A stretch of 6,384 bases of DNA. It comes from Deltaproteobacteria bacterium. Lineage in GTDB: Bacteria; Desulfobacterota; Desulfarculia; Adiutricales; JAGVGV01. Made by a program: the position numbers and the translations under genes. Below are positions 1 through 6,059 of this stretch, one piece after another; position 1 is the first letter of the stretch, and each line of letters begins with the position of its first letter. Below the pieces are notes generated by a model, which saw nothing but the letters and a program-made list of their open reading frames with translations, was not told the DNA's origin and searched no databases. The stretch spans positions 1-6,384 of the forward strand of contig JADFXS010000057.1 in the NCBI GenBank assembly GCA_015233515.1, read 5' to 3'.

Positions 1-43
1 AGCCATGTCCACCCTGGGGGATGCCGGCCCGGGCGGAGGTTGA
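1..43 (+). CDS. possible 3' end of an upstream gene (partial, weak)
   Basis: In the frame starting at position 2 the sequence reads as a short glycine-rich C-terminus (AMSTLGDAGPGGG) ending at TGA 41-43. The support is compositional: about three quarters of the third codon positions are G or C, and the base composition becomes AT-rich right after the stop, as expected at a gene end. The other two forward frames are also open here, to TGA 93-95 and TAG 181-183, so the frame choice is a preference and not a proof. No family can be named from 13 residues. Confidence 0.28.
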   Translation, partial: AMSTLGDAGPGGG

Positions 44-158
44 TTCATTTAACCCCGTCATCGGATTGTTCTTTTTCTGCTTCGGAATTATTTGATGATA
101 AACGGCGTTTCTTCTTGTCCGCACTCAAGGAAAAACGCCATGGCGACGAAAGGGTTTC
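44..158 (+). promoter_or_regulatory. leader region upstream of the iron-sulfur flavoprotein gene
   Basis: This AT-richer stretch contains no convincing gene. A weak imperfect hairpin (CCG/CGG core at 55-64, three further pairs outside an internal loop) is followed by CTTTTTC at 71-77 and could be a poor terminator for an upstream gene. A poor sigma-70-like pair, TTGTTC at 66-71 and TATTTG at 89-94 with 17 bases between, could drive the downstream gene. Each matches consensus only partly, so both are guesses. AAAGGG at 149-154 is the likely ribosome-binding site for the ATG at 159, with a short 4-base spacer. Confidence 0.25.
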
Positions 159-2342
159 ATGTCCACCCAGACCTGCCCATTAGGCGTTATCAGAGACGAT
201 TTAGCCGCGGCAATTTCCACCGGGAATATGCTTCATCCCTGGACCAGACAACGAGCCGTCGAAACCCTGCAGCTGATTGATGATGTAATCAATGGTCGAG
301 GCCGCCCTGAATATTGGCCTAATTTGACGACTTTAGTCGGCACTCTGCGGACCGACGCCCCGGATGAGGCCGGACGAGCTTTAGGCCGATACCTGGAACA
401 GGCCTTGTCGGATCACGGGGAAGTTTTTAAGAGCCATATTGAAACTCATAGCTGCCCATCCGGAGATTGCGCCCGCCTGACTCCGGCGCCTTGTCAAATG
501 TCATGCCCGGCCGGAATAGATATTCCATCTTATCTAACACTTATCGGACAGGGACTGGACACGGCGGCCGTTGAACTTATTCGCAAAGACAATCCTTTCC
601 CCTGGGTTTGTGGACTGATTTGCACCAATCCTTGCGAAATGATGTGCGTCCGGGCGCGGATCGACTCGGCCGTGGCCATCAAGACCTTGAAGGGCTTCGC
701 CGCGGAAAGGGCCATGAGCCAAGGCCGCTATGGCCATCCGCCCCGCGCGGCGGACAGCGGCCGACGAGTATGTGTTATCGGCGCCGGTCCGGCCGGTTTG
801 ACCGCGGCTTATTACCTGACCCTTAAAGGACATCGGGTGACGATCATCGACGGTTTGCCTATGGCCGGCGGAATGATGATGGTCGGCATCCCCCGCTACC
901 GCCTGCCACGAGAAGTGATCGACCGGGAGGTTGCCTTGATAGATGACTTGGGCGTGGAATTTCGGTTTGAAACCTATCTTGGTCAGGACGTGACTATTGA
1001 CAGCCTCAAGGATGAAGGCTTTGAGGCATTTTTAATCTCCATGGGCGCGCACTCCTGCATGTCCATGCGCATTCCCGGAGAAAGGGATTTCGACAACATT
1101 ATCGGAGCAATCGATGTTTTGCGGAACGTGGCTTTGGGAGACTATCATCTGCCGGGGAAAAAAATAGCGGTTATCGGCGGCGGCAATGTGGCCATAGATG
1201 CCGCCAGAACTTGTTTACGTTTGGGAGCGGAAGAAGTAACCCTGGTCTACCGCCGGACCAAGGCGGAAATGCCCGCCAATCCGGAAGAGGTGGAACAAGC
1301 GGAAGATGAAGGCATCAAGTTTTTGTTTCTGACCGTACCCTCGGCCATAGTTGGGCAAAAGCGCAAACTTGCCGGTCTGATATGCCTTAGAACGGAACTA
1401 GGCCCCCAGGACCAAAGCGGCCGACAAAGCCCGGTCATAGTGAAAGGCAGCGATTTCCGTCTCGACGTCGATGTAGTTGTTTCGGCCATCGGCCAGGTGG
1501 TCCATCCGGGTGGACTGACCAGTATCAAAGACCTGAAATGGTCCCGCCGCGGGACGATCGTAGTGAACACGGCCAACATGGCGACCTCCGTGCCAGGCAT
1601 TTTCGCCGCCGGGGATATCGTCACCGGACCGGCCACGGTGGTGGAAGCCATTGGTGGCGGCAAGAAAGCCGCGGAGGCCATCGACCGTTTCCTGTCGGGC
1701 TTGCCTTTGCCCGGTATGCCCCTACCGCCGGTTCGTCGCGCTCGCCTGGATTGCCTGGAAGTCGATGCCTCCACCAAGATGACCCTCCAGCGCCCTCACC
1801 AGGGCTTGTTAAACCTGGATCGACGACGTATTACCTTTCAACAGGTCGAACTAGGCTTGACGGAGAAAGAAGCCCGCGACGAAGCCCGCCGCTGCCTCCG
1901 CTGTGACATATGCCGCCGTTGCGGGGCCTGCGTGGCCATTTGCCGCGACCAGATGGGCATTGACGCGCTTAAATTGGGATACCTGGATTTTGACCAACCG
2001 ACTCCAACCGACTTAACGGCGATCGCCGACAAGTGCATCACCTGCGGCGCTTGCACCAATATCTGCCCCACCGGCGCCATTCATATGGAAGACAAAATTA
2101 ACGAACGAGTCCTGACCTTGTGCGGAACCATTCTTAATTCTCTTGATTTGGAAACATGCGTTGAATGCGGCGCGGCGTTGGGTCCGGGCCGATACCGGGA
2201 TCATATCCGGCAGCGGATCGGACGAATACCCTTGGCGGTAAACGGGCAGGCCCTTTGCCACGATTGCGCCCGACGACACGGCGCCCTGTCCCAAACGGCA
2301 ATTCTGCCCCCTGATTGCCGGCGACCGACAAGAACCGATTAG
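159..2342 (+). CDS. GltD/NfnB-type FAD- and NAD(P)-binding iron-sulfur oxidoreductase with degenerate NuoF-like N-terminus and C-terminal ferredoxin domain
   Basis: This is a 727-residue, probably cytoplasmic electron-transfer flavoprotein. Residues about 22-97 resemble the C-terminal four-helix iron-sulfur domain of NuoF-type proteins but lack its cluster cysteines. Residues 99-163 form a GltD/DPYD-type cluster domain: C99, C104, C112, C116, then C151, C155, C159, C163 in the familiar CGxxCxxPCExxC arrangement. The FAD-binding GAGPAG is at 208-213, the NAD(P)-binding GGGNVA at 340-345 followed by YRRTKAEMP (arginines 365-366, typical of NADPH-using relatives), and the second FAD motif GIFAAGD at 480-486. 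Residues 579-636 carry two ferredoxin motifs (C585/588/591/595 and C626/629/632/636), and a CxxC pair sits at 667/670 and 700/703. ATG 159 is the first start after the in-frame TAA at 99-101. The family moves electrons between NAD(P)H and iron-sulfur partners. The actual partner is not in this window, and the glutamate synthase role is unlikely without a large subunit. Confidence 0.93.
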   Translation: MSTQTCPLGVIRDDLAAAISTGNMLHPWTRQRAVETLQLIDDVINGRGRPEYWPNLTTLVGTLRTDAPDEAGRALGRYLEQALSDHGEVFKSHIETHSCPSGDCARLTPAPCQMSCPAGIDIPSYLTLIGQGLDTAAVELIRKDNPFPWVCGLICTNPCEMMCVRARIDSAVAIKTLKGFAAERAMSQGRYGHPPRAADSGRRVCVIGAGPAGLTAAYYLTLKGHRVTIIDGLPMAGGMMMVGIPRYRLPREVIDREVALIDDLGVEFRFETYLGQDVTIDSLKDEGFEAFLISMGAHSCMSMRIPGERDFDNIIGAIDVLRNVALGDYHLPGKKIAVIGGGNVAIDAARTCLRLGAEEVTLVYRRTKAEMPANPEEVEQAEDEGIKFLFLTVPSAIVGQKRKLAGLICLRTELGPQDQSGRQSPVIVKGSDFRLDVDVVVSAIGQVVHPGGLTSIKDLKWSRRGTIVVNTANMATSVPGIFAAGDIVTGPATVVEAIGGGKKAAEAIDRFLSGLPLPGMPLPPVRRARLDCLEVDASTKMTLQRPHQGLLNLDRRRITFQQVELGLTEKEARDEARRCLRCDICRRCGACVAICRDQMGIDALKLGYLDFDQPTPTDLTAIADKCITCGACTNICPTGAIHMEDKINERVLTLCGTILNSLDLETCVECGAALGPGRYRDHIRQRIGRIPLAVNGQALCHDCARRHGALSQTAILPPDCRRPTRTD

Positions 2343-2347
2343 GAAGG
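2341..2347 (+). promoter_or_regulatory. ribosome-binding site of the 69-residue protein, overlapping the upstream stop codon
   Basis: AGGAAGG is a strong Shine-Dalgarno sequence 8 bases before the ATG at 2356. Its first two bases are the last two of the TAG stop (2340-2342) of the flavoprotein gene. This placement fixes the start of the small gene and suggests coupled translation of the two. Confidence 0.8.
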
Positions 2348-2355
2348 ACGACAAG

Positions 2356-2565
2356 ATGACTTTCCACCGTGGCCAAAAAGTGGAAATATTCCGTCGATCA
2401 TCTGATGAGAGCTGGCAGACTTACATGGACCCGTTCATAGGCCTCCACGGGATCATCACCGATCCGGATCGTAGCAAGAACGATCCGGACGATCTAGTGG
2501 AAGTAAGTCTGGATCAAAAAGGGACCCATCGATTCCCTCAAGACTGCTTGCGGATTATCGGATGA
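2356..2565 (+). CDS. small conserved-looking protein, possible SH3-like/KOW-like beta fold, function unknown
   Basis: This 69-residue protein belongs to no family I can name with certainty. It opens with HRGQKVEIFRR, continues with a GLHGIITDPD turn near residues 29-38, then VEVSLDQKGTHRFPQDCLRII. The alternating hydrophobic strands with a central glycine turn resemble the small SH3-like barrels that are often appended to other proteins, but this is a reading of the pattern and not a match. It has no signal peptide, no membrane segment and a single cysteine (in PQDCLRII). A strong ribosome-binding site and a gap of only 13 bases after the flavoprotein gene argue that it is real and co-expressed. 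It may be an accessory or stability subunit of that enzyme, which is inferred from position only. Confidence 0.8.
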   Translation: MTFHRGQKVEIFRRSSDESWQTYMDPFIGLHGIITDPDRSKNDPDDLVEVSLDQKGTHRFPQDCLRIIG

Positions 2566-2583
2566 ACCGGCAGGCAAGCGCAT

Positions 2584-2605
2584 TCCCCGCGGCTCGTCGC
2601 GGAGA
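2584..2605. terminator. short GC-rich hairpin between convergent genes, possible bidirectional terminator
   Basis: CCGCG at 2587-2591 pairs with CGCGG at 2598-2602 around a 6-base loop. Beyond one C-A mismatch, two more pairs extend the stem. It lies in the 57-base gap between the ends of two convergent genes, where a terminator is expected. No T-run follows on either strand, so it is not a classic factor-independent terminator. Confidence 0.35.
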
Positions 2606-2622
2606 GCTACAATACGCACGGC

Positions 2623-3126
2623 TTAAGTTTTCAACCAATCATTCAACGCATCCGAGGCGGACTTGAACGCCAAATCGGCGATGGGAAATTCCGATGGCGC
2701 GAACCAGCGGACCTCCGAGCTTTCCGCATTGGCGTTCAAAGTTCCCCCCGATATGGACATTTCATAAATAGCCACGATCACCGGATCAGCTTCGTACGAG
2801 TAAAGGCCGATCAAACGCCGAGGTTGCACTATTAAGCCGGTCTCTTCCCGGACTTCCCGGACCGCGGCCTGCTCCACTATTTCACCTCGGTTGACAAAAC
2901 CGCCGGGCAGGCACCATTTCCCCTTCTGAGGCGGCCAGGCTCGCTTGACCAAAAGGACACGGCCGTCTTGGGCCAGTAACCCGGCACAGGCCAGCTTGGG
3001 GTCCAGATAGTAAACCAAACCGCATTGACTGCAACAGAGCGGTGGGAAGCCGAGGACATCGGCCATCGCCGGCTCGAACCTGCCGGCGCACCGCGGACAA
3101 TAATTATAACTTATCTCTCTGGCCAT
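2623..3126 (-). CDS. Nudix hydrolase with N-terminal zinc ribbon
   Basis: This 167-residue protein is predicted to cleave a nucleoside diphosphate linked to another group (NDP-X), with metal ions. The Nudix box is complete at residues 76-98: G76, E82, R90, E91, E94, E95, G97, L98 in the GX5EX7REUXEEXGU pattern. The N-terminus carries a zinc ribbon with C10xxC13 and C32xxC35, as in a large group of bacterial Nudix proteins and as seen in NudC-like enzymes. The usual [11 protein letters not shown] lead-in to the box is present at 68-78. The substrate cannot be read from the sequence; ADP-ribose, NADH or other dinucleotides are possible for this group. The start lies next to a divergent promoter region. 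The ribosome-binding site is weak (GAGG, about 11 bases upstream of ATG). The gene converges on the small gene to its left and diverges from the glycosyltransferase. Confidence 0.93.
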   Translation of the reverse strand: MAREISYNYCPRCAGRFEPAMADVLGFPPLCCSQCGLVYYLDPKLACAGLLAQDGRVLLVKRAWPPQKGKWCLPGGFVNRGEIVEQAAVREVREETGLIVQPRRLIGLYSYEADPVIVAIYEMSISGGTLNANAESSEVRWFAPSEFPIADLAFKSASDALNDWLKT

Positions 3127-3142
3127 GGAATTACGTGCCTCA

Positions 3143-3171
3143 TTGCTTGTGGACTAACTTCGTGTTATACC
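3143..3171 (+). promoter_or_regulatory. weak candidate promoter for the glycosyltransferase/TPR pair
   Basis: TTGCTT at 3143-3148 and TATACC at 3166-3171 are 17 bases apart and point toward the glycosyltransferase gene. Matches are three and four of six, so this is a weak call. Its -10 lies on the same bases as the -10 of the opposing Nudix promoter, so the two would compete for polymerase if both are real. Confidence 0.28.
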
Positions 3172-3194
3172 CTCGATCCCTAGTCGGTCGTCAA
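3164..3194 (-). promoter_or_regulatory. candidate sigma-70 promoter for the Nudix gene
   Basis: Read on the - strand, TTGACG (3194-3189) and TATAAC (3169-3164) each match the -35 and -10 consensus at five of six bases. The spacer is 19 bases, longer than the ideal 17. Transcription would begin near 3157 and leave a leader of about 30 bases before the ATG at 3126. The element overlaps the glycosyltransferase ribosome-binding site on the other strand. Confidence 0.5.
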
Positions 3195-3198
3195 GGAG
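3193..3198 (+). promoter_or_regulatory. strong ribosome-binding site that fixes a TTG start
   Basis: AAGGAG lies 6 bases before the TTG at 3205. No ATG or GTG in this frame sits nearby with a comparable signal, so the Shine-Dalgarno decides for the TTG as start of the glycosyltransferase. Confidence 0.75.
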
Positions 3199-3204
3199 TT
3201 TCAA

Positions 3205-4722
3205 TTGCTTTCCATTCCTCGCGATATATTTAGGCTTCGATTATTTCTGCTGGCCTTCCTCGGAGCCTTGACTATCCTGCGTCTGTGGTATGTCCAGACC
3301 CTGCCCTTGTCCGAAGACGAAGCCAATGCCTGGCAATGGAGCCGGCACCTGGCTTTGGGTTATTATGATCAAGGTCCCCTGGTAGCCTGGGTTATCCGTT
3401 TGGGAACCTGGGCCTGGGGCCACACCGAGTTCGGCGTGAGGGCTCCGGCCGTTCTTCTTTCCCTGGGGCTCAGCCTTCTGCTTTATGACTTCTGCCGCCG
3501 TTTTTTCAAGGATGAAGACTCGGGTTTGTGGCTGGTCATCGCGGTCAACGGCACCATCCTGTTTACCGGTGGGGCGATAATCCACACCTATGATACGTCG
3601 CAATGCTTTTTTTGGATGCTGGCGCTTTATTGTTGCGCCGCCGGAATTTTTGAAGAGAAAAGCGCAGCCTGGTATGGCGCCGGCCTGGCCGTCGGCCTGG
3701 CCATGTTAGCCAAGTATACGGCCGTATTTTTCCCTATTTTCCTGTTGGCTTTTTTAGCGACCAACCCCCGTCACCGATCGTGGCTTCTCCGCCCTCAGCC
3801 CTGGTTCGCGGCCTTAATCGCCGCCGCGATCTTTAGCCTCAATATCTACTGGAACGCCACCCATTTCTGGACGGCTTTCGGCCACTCCGCCCTCCTGGCC
3901 TCACCTAGCTGGAACTTCACGACCTTCGAGTTTCTGGGCGGGCAGATCGGTCTGTTGGGGCCGATAGGTTTTGTATTATTGATAATCGGCTGGGTCATCG
4001 CCTACCGGGAAGCCCGGCGAGGAAACGACCGTTTCGCTTATTTGCTATGGCTTTCCTTGCCGGTACTTTTATTCTTTTTGATCATTTCCGTCAAAGGCCG
4101 GGCTTATGCCAATTGGCCAGCGCCCGGTTATCTCGCCGCGGTCCCGGTCGCCGTAATCGCGTTGCGGCCGAAAATCAAAAATTCCCGGAGTTTCCGGAAT
4201 TGGAGCTTGGCCGCGCTCATTTCCGGTTATATATTCGTGGCTATGATCTTATTCCATGTTCCAATACTGAAGCTATTGGACCTGCCGGCTGATGCCGACC
4301 CCACCCAGAAACTATACGGTTGGCCGGAAATGGGCCAAGCCATCGGCGAAGAACTCCAGCATTGGCCAAGTCCCGCCAAGCCGTTCGTTTTTTCCTTACG
4401 ATATCAGCATGCCAGCCTGGCCGCGTTTTACACGCCGGGACAACCAGAGACCGAAGGATTGTTTTTACCTGATTATCGTTTGAACTGTTATTTGTTTTGG
4501 AGTGACCCCCGCCGGCTACGCGGGCGAGACGGCTTGGCCGTCGTCGATGGCCACCCGGATCTGAGCCTGCTGTTCGAGGATTTCCATTTATTGCGGACCC
4601 TGGAACTAAAGGGTCCCGCCGGTCGAGTGATTAATATCGTTTCCTTGTATTTTTGCCAAGATTTCAAAGGTCGTGATTTTCGTCCGGAAAGATTCCTGTC
4701 GGTATTTACAGCCGCCCAATGA
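3205..4722 (+). CDS. GT39/PMT_2-type membrane glycosyltransferase (ArnT-like)
   Basis: This 505-residue polytopic inner-membrane protein should transfer a sugar from a polyprenyl-phosphate donor to an acceptor on the outer face of the membrane. About ten hydrophobic segments lie between residues 11 and 356. The first extramembrane loop has the acidic motif SEDEA at 36-40, probably including the catalytic aspartate (D38), followed by GYYDQGPLVAW at 52-62, both hallmarks of the family. Other recognisable pieces are YDTSQCFFWMLALY at 129-142, LAKYTAVFF at 168-176 and ANWPAPGYLAA at 302-312. Residues about 360-505 form the soluble C-terminal domain usual for ArnT-like members, with a DPTQKLYGW start and an AFYTPGQP motif near 407. 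Length is normal for the family. The acceptor and sugar cannot be deduced; the neighbours include no other envelope polysaccharide gene. The following gene starts 24 bases later and is probably in the same transcript. Confidence 0.9.
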   Translation: MLSIPRDIFRLRLFLLAFLGALTILRLWYVQTLPLSEDEANAWQWSRHLALGYYDQGPLVAWVIRLGTWAWGHTEFGVRAPAVLLSLGLSLLLYDFCRRFFKDEDSGLWLVIAVNGTILFTGGAIIHTYDTSQCFFWMLALYCCAAGIFEEKSAAWYGAGLAVGLAMLAKYTAVFFPIFLLAFLATNPRHRSWLLRPQPWFAALIAAAIFSLNIYWNATHFWTAFGHSALLASPSWNFTTFEFLGGQIGLLGPIGFVLLIIGWVIAYREARRGNDRFAYLLWLSLPVLLFFLIISVKGRAYANWPAPGYLAAVPVAVIALRPKIKNSRSFRNWSLAALISGYIFVAMILFHVPILKLLDLPADADPTQKLYGWPEMGQAIGEELQHWPSPAKPFVFSLRYQHASLAAFYTPGQPETEGLFLPDYRLNCYLFWSDPRRLRGRDGLAVVDGHPDLSLLFEDFHLLRTLELKGPAGRVINIVSLYFCQDFKGRDFRPERFLSVFTAAQ

Positions 4723-4746
4723 CAGAGTATAGTCAGTCGTTGCTTT

Positions 4747-6036
4747 ATGATTTCTCTTTATCGCGGAAGTGTAGCCTTGCGACGAATCTTTAGGGAATAC
4801 ACGGTGCTATTGACGGCTCCCAAGCTGACTCAAGGGATATACCGGGACATGCTCGCCCCCTTTGGGTTTGGTCAAGTGGAAGCCACTCATGAAGACCAGC
4901 AAGCCTTGAATCTCATTAAAAAATTAAAACCTAAACTGGTGATGGCCGCCATGAGCATATCGGTTTTCACCGGCCCGCAGCTTTTGACCGCGGCCCGGGC
5001 CGATGCCGAAACCAGGGACATCCCTTTTGCGATCATGGGGGTTAAGGAGGATCTGAAACCCGGCGGACTGGGAGAAATAGTTCTCAAGGCCGGAAAGGCG
5101 ACCTTTGTCGCTCTGCCGGTAACTCCGGAACAATTCGAACAAATCATTTTAGAGCTTCTAGACCCTTTGATCGACCAGGATAAAGAAAAAGCATATATGT
5201 ATTTTGATCAGGGACAGGAGCTCCTCAAAAACGGAGATCATGCCGGGGCCTGCGAATTGTTCACTAAAAGTTTGGATTTGTCTCGTAAAAACCTGGAAAC
5301 CTGGTTGGCTTATGCGACCGCGGCCACGGAAGCCGGTCGATTAAAAGAAGCGGAAACAGCCTATTTCCAGGCTTTGAGTTTGAATCAATACTCCTTTGTG
5401 GCTTATTTGGGCTTGGCCGGCATGTATGAACGTCAAAAGGAATATCAATTATCCGTGGGCATCCTGCGACAAGCCCTGAGTATAGCTCAACGCCTCAAGG
5501 TCTCCGCGAAATCCCAAAGCCGGTTTAATTTTTTTATCGGAGAAATGGAACTGCGCCTCAAGCACCTGGGTGAGGCCGAATTGGCATTCAGCCGAGCGAT
5601 GGCCCAGTCTCCGGACGACGCCCAACTCCTGTCCGATATCGGCGACGCATATTCCGCAAAGGAATATTTCGCGGAATCGGAACAATATTATGAAGGCGCC
5701 CTGGAACTGGACCCCAATTTAGCCCATGTCTTCAACAAATTAGGTATGGCTTACCGCCGGCAGGGCAAATTTGACAAAGCGATGGAATTATATCAAAAGG
5801 CCCGTTTGCACCATCCCGAGGACGAACATTTGCTTTTCAATATCGCTCGGGTTTTGGTGGAACAAGGCATGCCGGCCAAAGCCGTGATCGTTTTGGAAGA
5901 AGCTCTGAAAATGGCGCCCGAATTCAGGGAAGCCAAGGTCTTGTTAACCAAGATACAAAGCAGTCTAACTTCCATCGAGCTTGATAAAGGGAAGGAAGAA
6001 GCTCCTTCCAATCGAATTGTTATCGCTCTTGATTAA
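4747..6036 (+). CDS. pseudo-receiver (REC-like) domain fused to seven TPR repeats
   Basis: This 429-residue, probably cytoplasmic protein has two parts. Residues about 20-140 follow the receiver fold of response regulators (KLVMAAMS as strand 3, the G eight residues later, RDIPFAIMG, and FVALPVTPEQF near the end). All phosphorylation residues are replaced: the acidic pair after strand 1 by TAPK, the phospho-accepting aspartate by A68, the threonine by G98 and the lysine by L123. It therefore should not be switched by phosphorylation. Residues 149-392 contain seven tetratricopeptide repeats (starts near 149, 183, 217, 257, 291, 325, 359) with the typical G/A/Y/A/P positions, a scaffold for binding proteins. 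A charged tail follows. The job is likely protein-protein assembly or regulation; the partner is unknown. The start is uncertain: the ATG at 4747 has no good ribosome-binding site, while in-frame TTG 4777 and GTG 4804 do. Confidence 0.88.
   Translation: MISLYRGSVALRRIFREYTVLLTAPKLTQGIYRDMLAPFGFGQVEATHEDQQALNLIKKLKPKLVMAAMSISVFTGPQLLTAARADAETRDIPFAIMGVKEDLKPGGLGEIVLKAGKATFVALPVTPEQFEQIILELLDPLIDQDKEKAYMYFDQGQELLKNGDHAGACELFTKSLDLSRKNLETWLAYATAATEAGRLKEAETAYFQALSLNQYSFVAYLGLAGMYERQKEYQLSVGILRQALSIAQRLKVSAKSQSRFNFFIGEMELRLKHLGEAELAFSRAMAQSPDDAQLLSDIGDAYSAKEYFAESEQYYEGALELDPNLAHVFNKLGMAYRRQGKFDKAMELYQKARLHHPEDEHLLFNIARVLVEQGMPAKAVIVLEEALKMAPEFREAKVLLTKIQSSLTSIELDKGKEEAPSNRIVIALD
4792..4796 (+). 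promoter_or_regulatory. ribosome-binding site supporting an alternative GTG start of the TPR protein
   Basis: AGGGA lies 7 bases before an in-frame GTG at 4804. Starting there would give a 410-residue protein that begins directly at the first strand of the receiver-like fold. GGAAG at 4765-4769 similarly precedes an in-frame TTG at 4777. The ATG at 4747 is preceded by no purine-rich motif at a proper distance. Confidence 0.4.
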
Positions 6037-6059
6037 CTACGAACACCAATAGTTACAGA

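Noticed and set aside
4..168. Direct repeat CATGTCCACCC at 4-14 and 158-168
   Set aside because: Eleven-base repeats are expected several times by chance in a window of this length, and no further similarity flanks the two copies.
1..183. Forward frames open to TGA 93-95 (frame 3) and TAG 181-183 (frame 1), either of which could be the tail of an upstream gene
   Set aside because: Frame 1 would overlap the flavoprotein start and reads as low-complexity, arginine- and serine-rich text. Frame 3 ends in an odd phenylalanine-rich run across AT-rich bases. Neither shows a recognisable domain, so the short frame-2 tail ending at 43 was preferred, weakly.
92..280. A 62-codon + strand frame overlapping the start of the flavoprotein gene
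   Set aside because: It lies mostly inside the flavoprotein gene in another frame, has no ribosome-binding site, and its product looks like no protein family.
1247..1777. A 176-codon - strand frame inside the flavoprotein gene
   Set aside because: It is the antisense of well-conserved NAD(P)- and FAD-binding coding sequence; its product is rich in serine, threonine and arginine without domain features.
159..2342. Naming the flavoprotein gltD
   Set aside because: Its N-terminal NuoF-like domain, C-terminal ferredoxin and knuckle regions and the absence of a glutamate synthase large subunit nearby make a glutamate synthase role unlikely.
6034..6055. Inverted repeat TAACTA/TAGTTA between the convergent TPR and unknown genes
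   Set aside because: Only six AT-rich pairs with a 10-base loop and no T-run; too weak to call a terminator.
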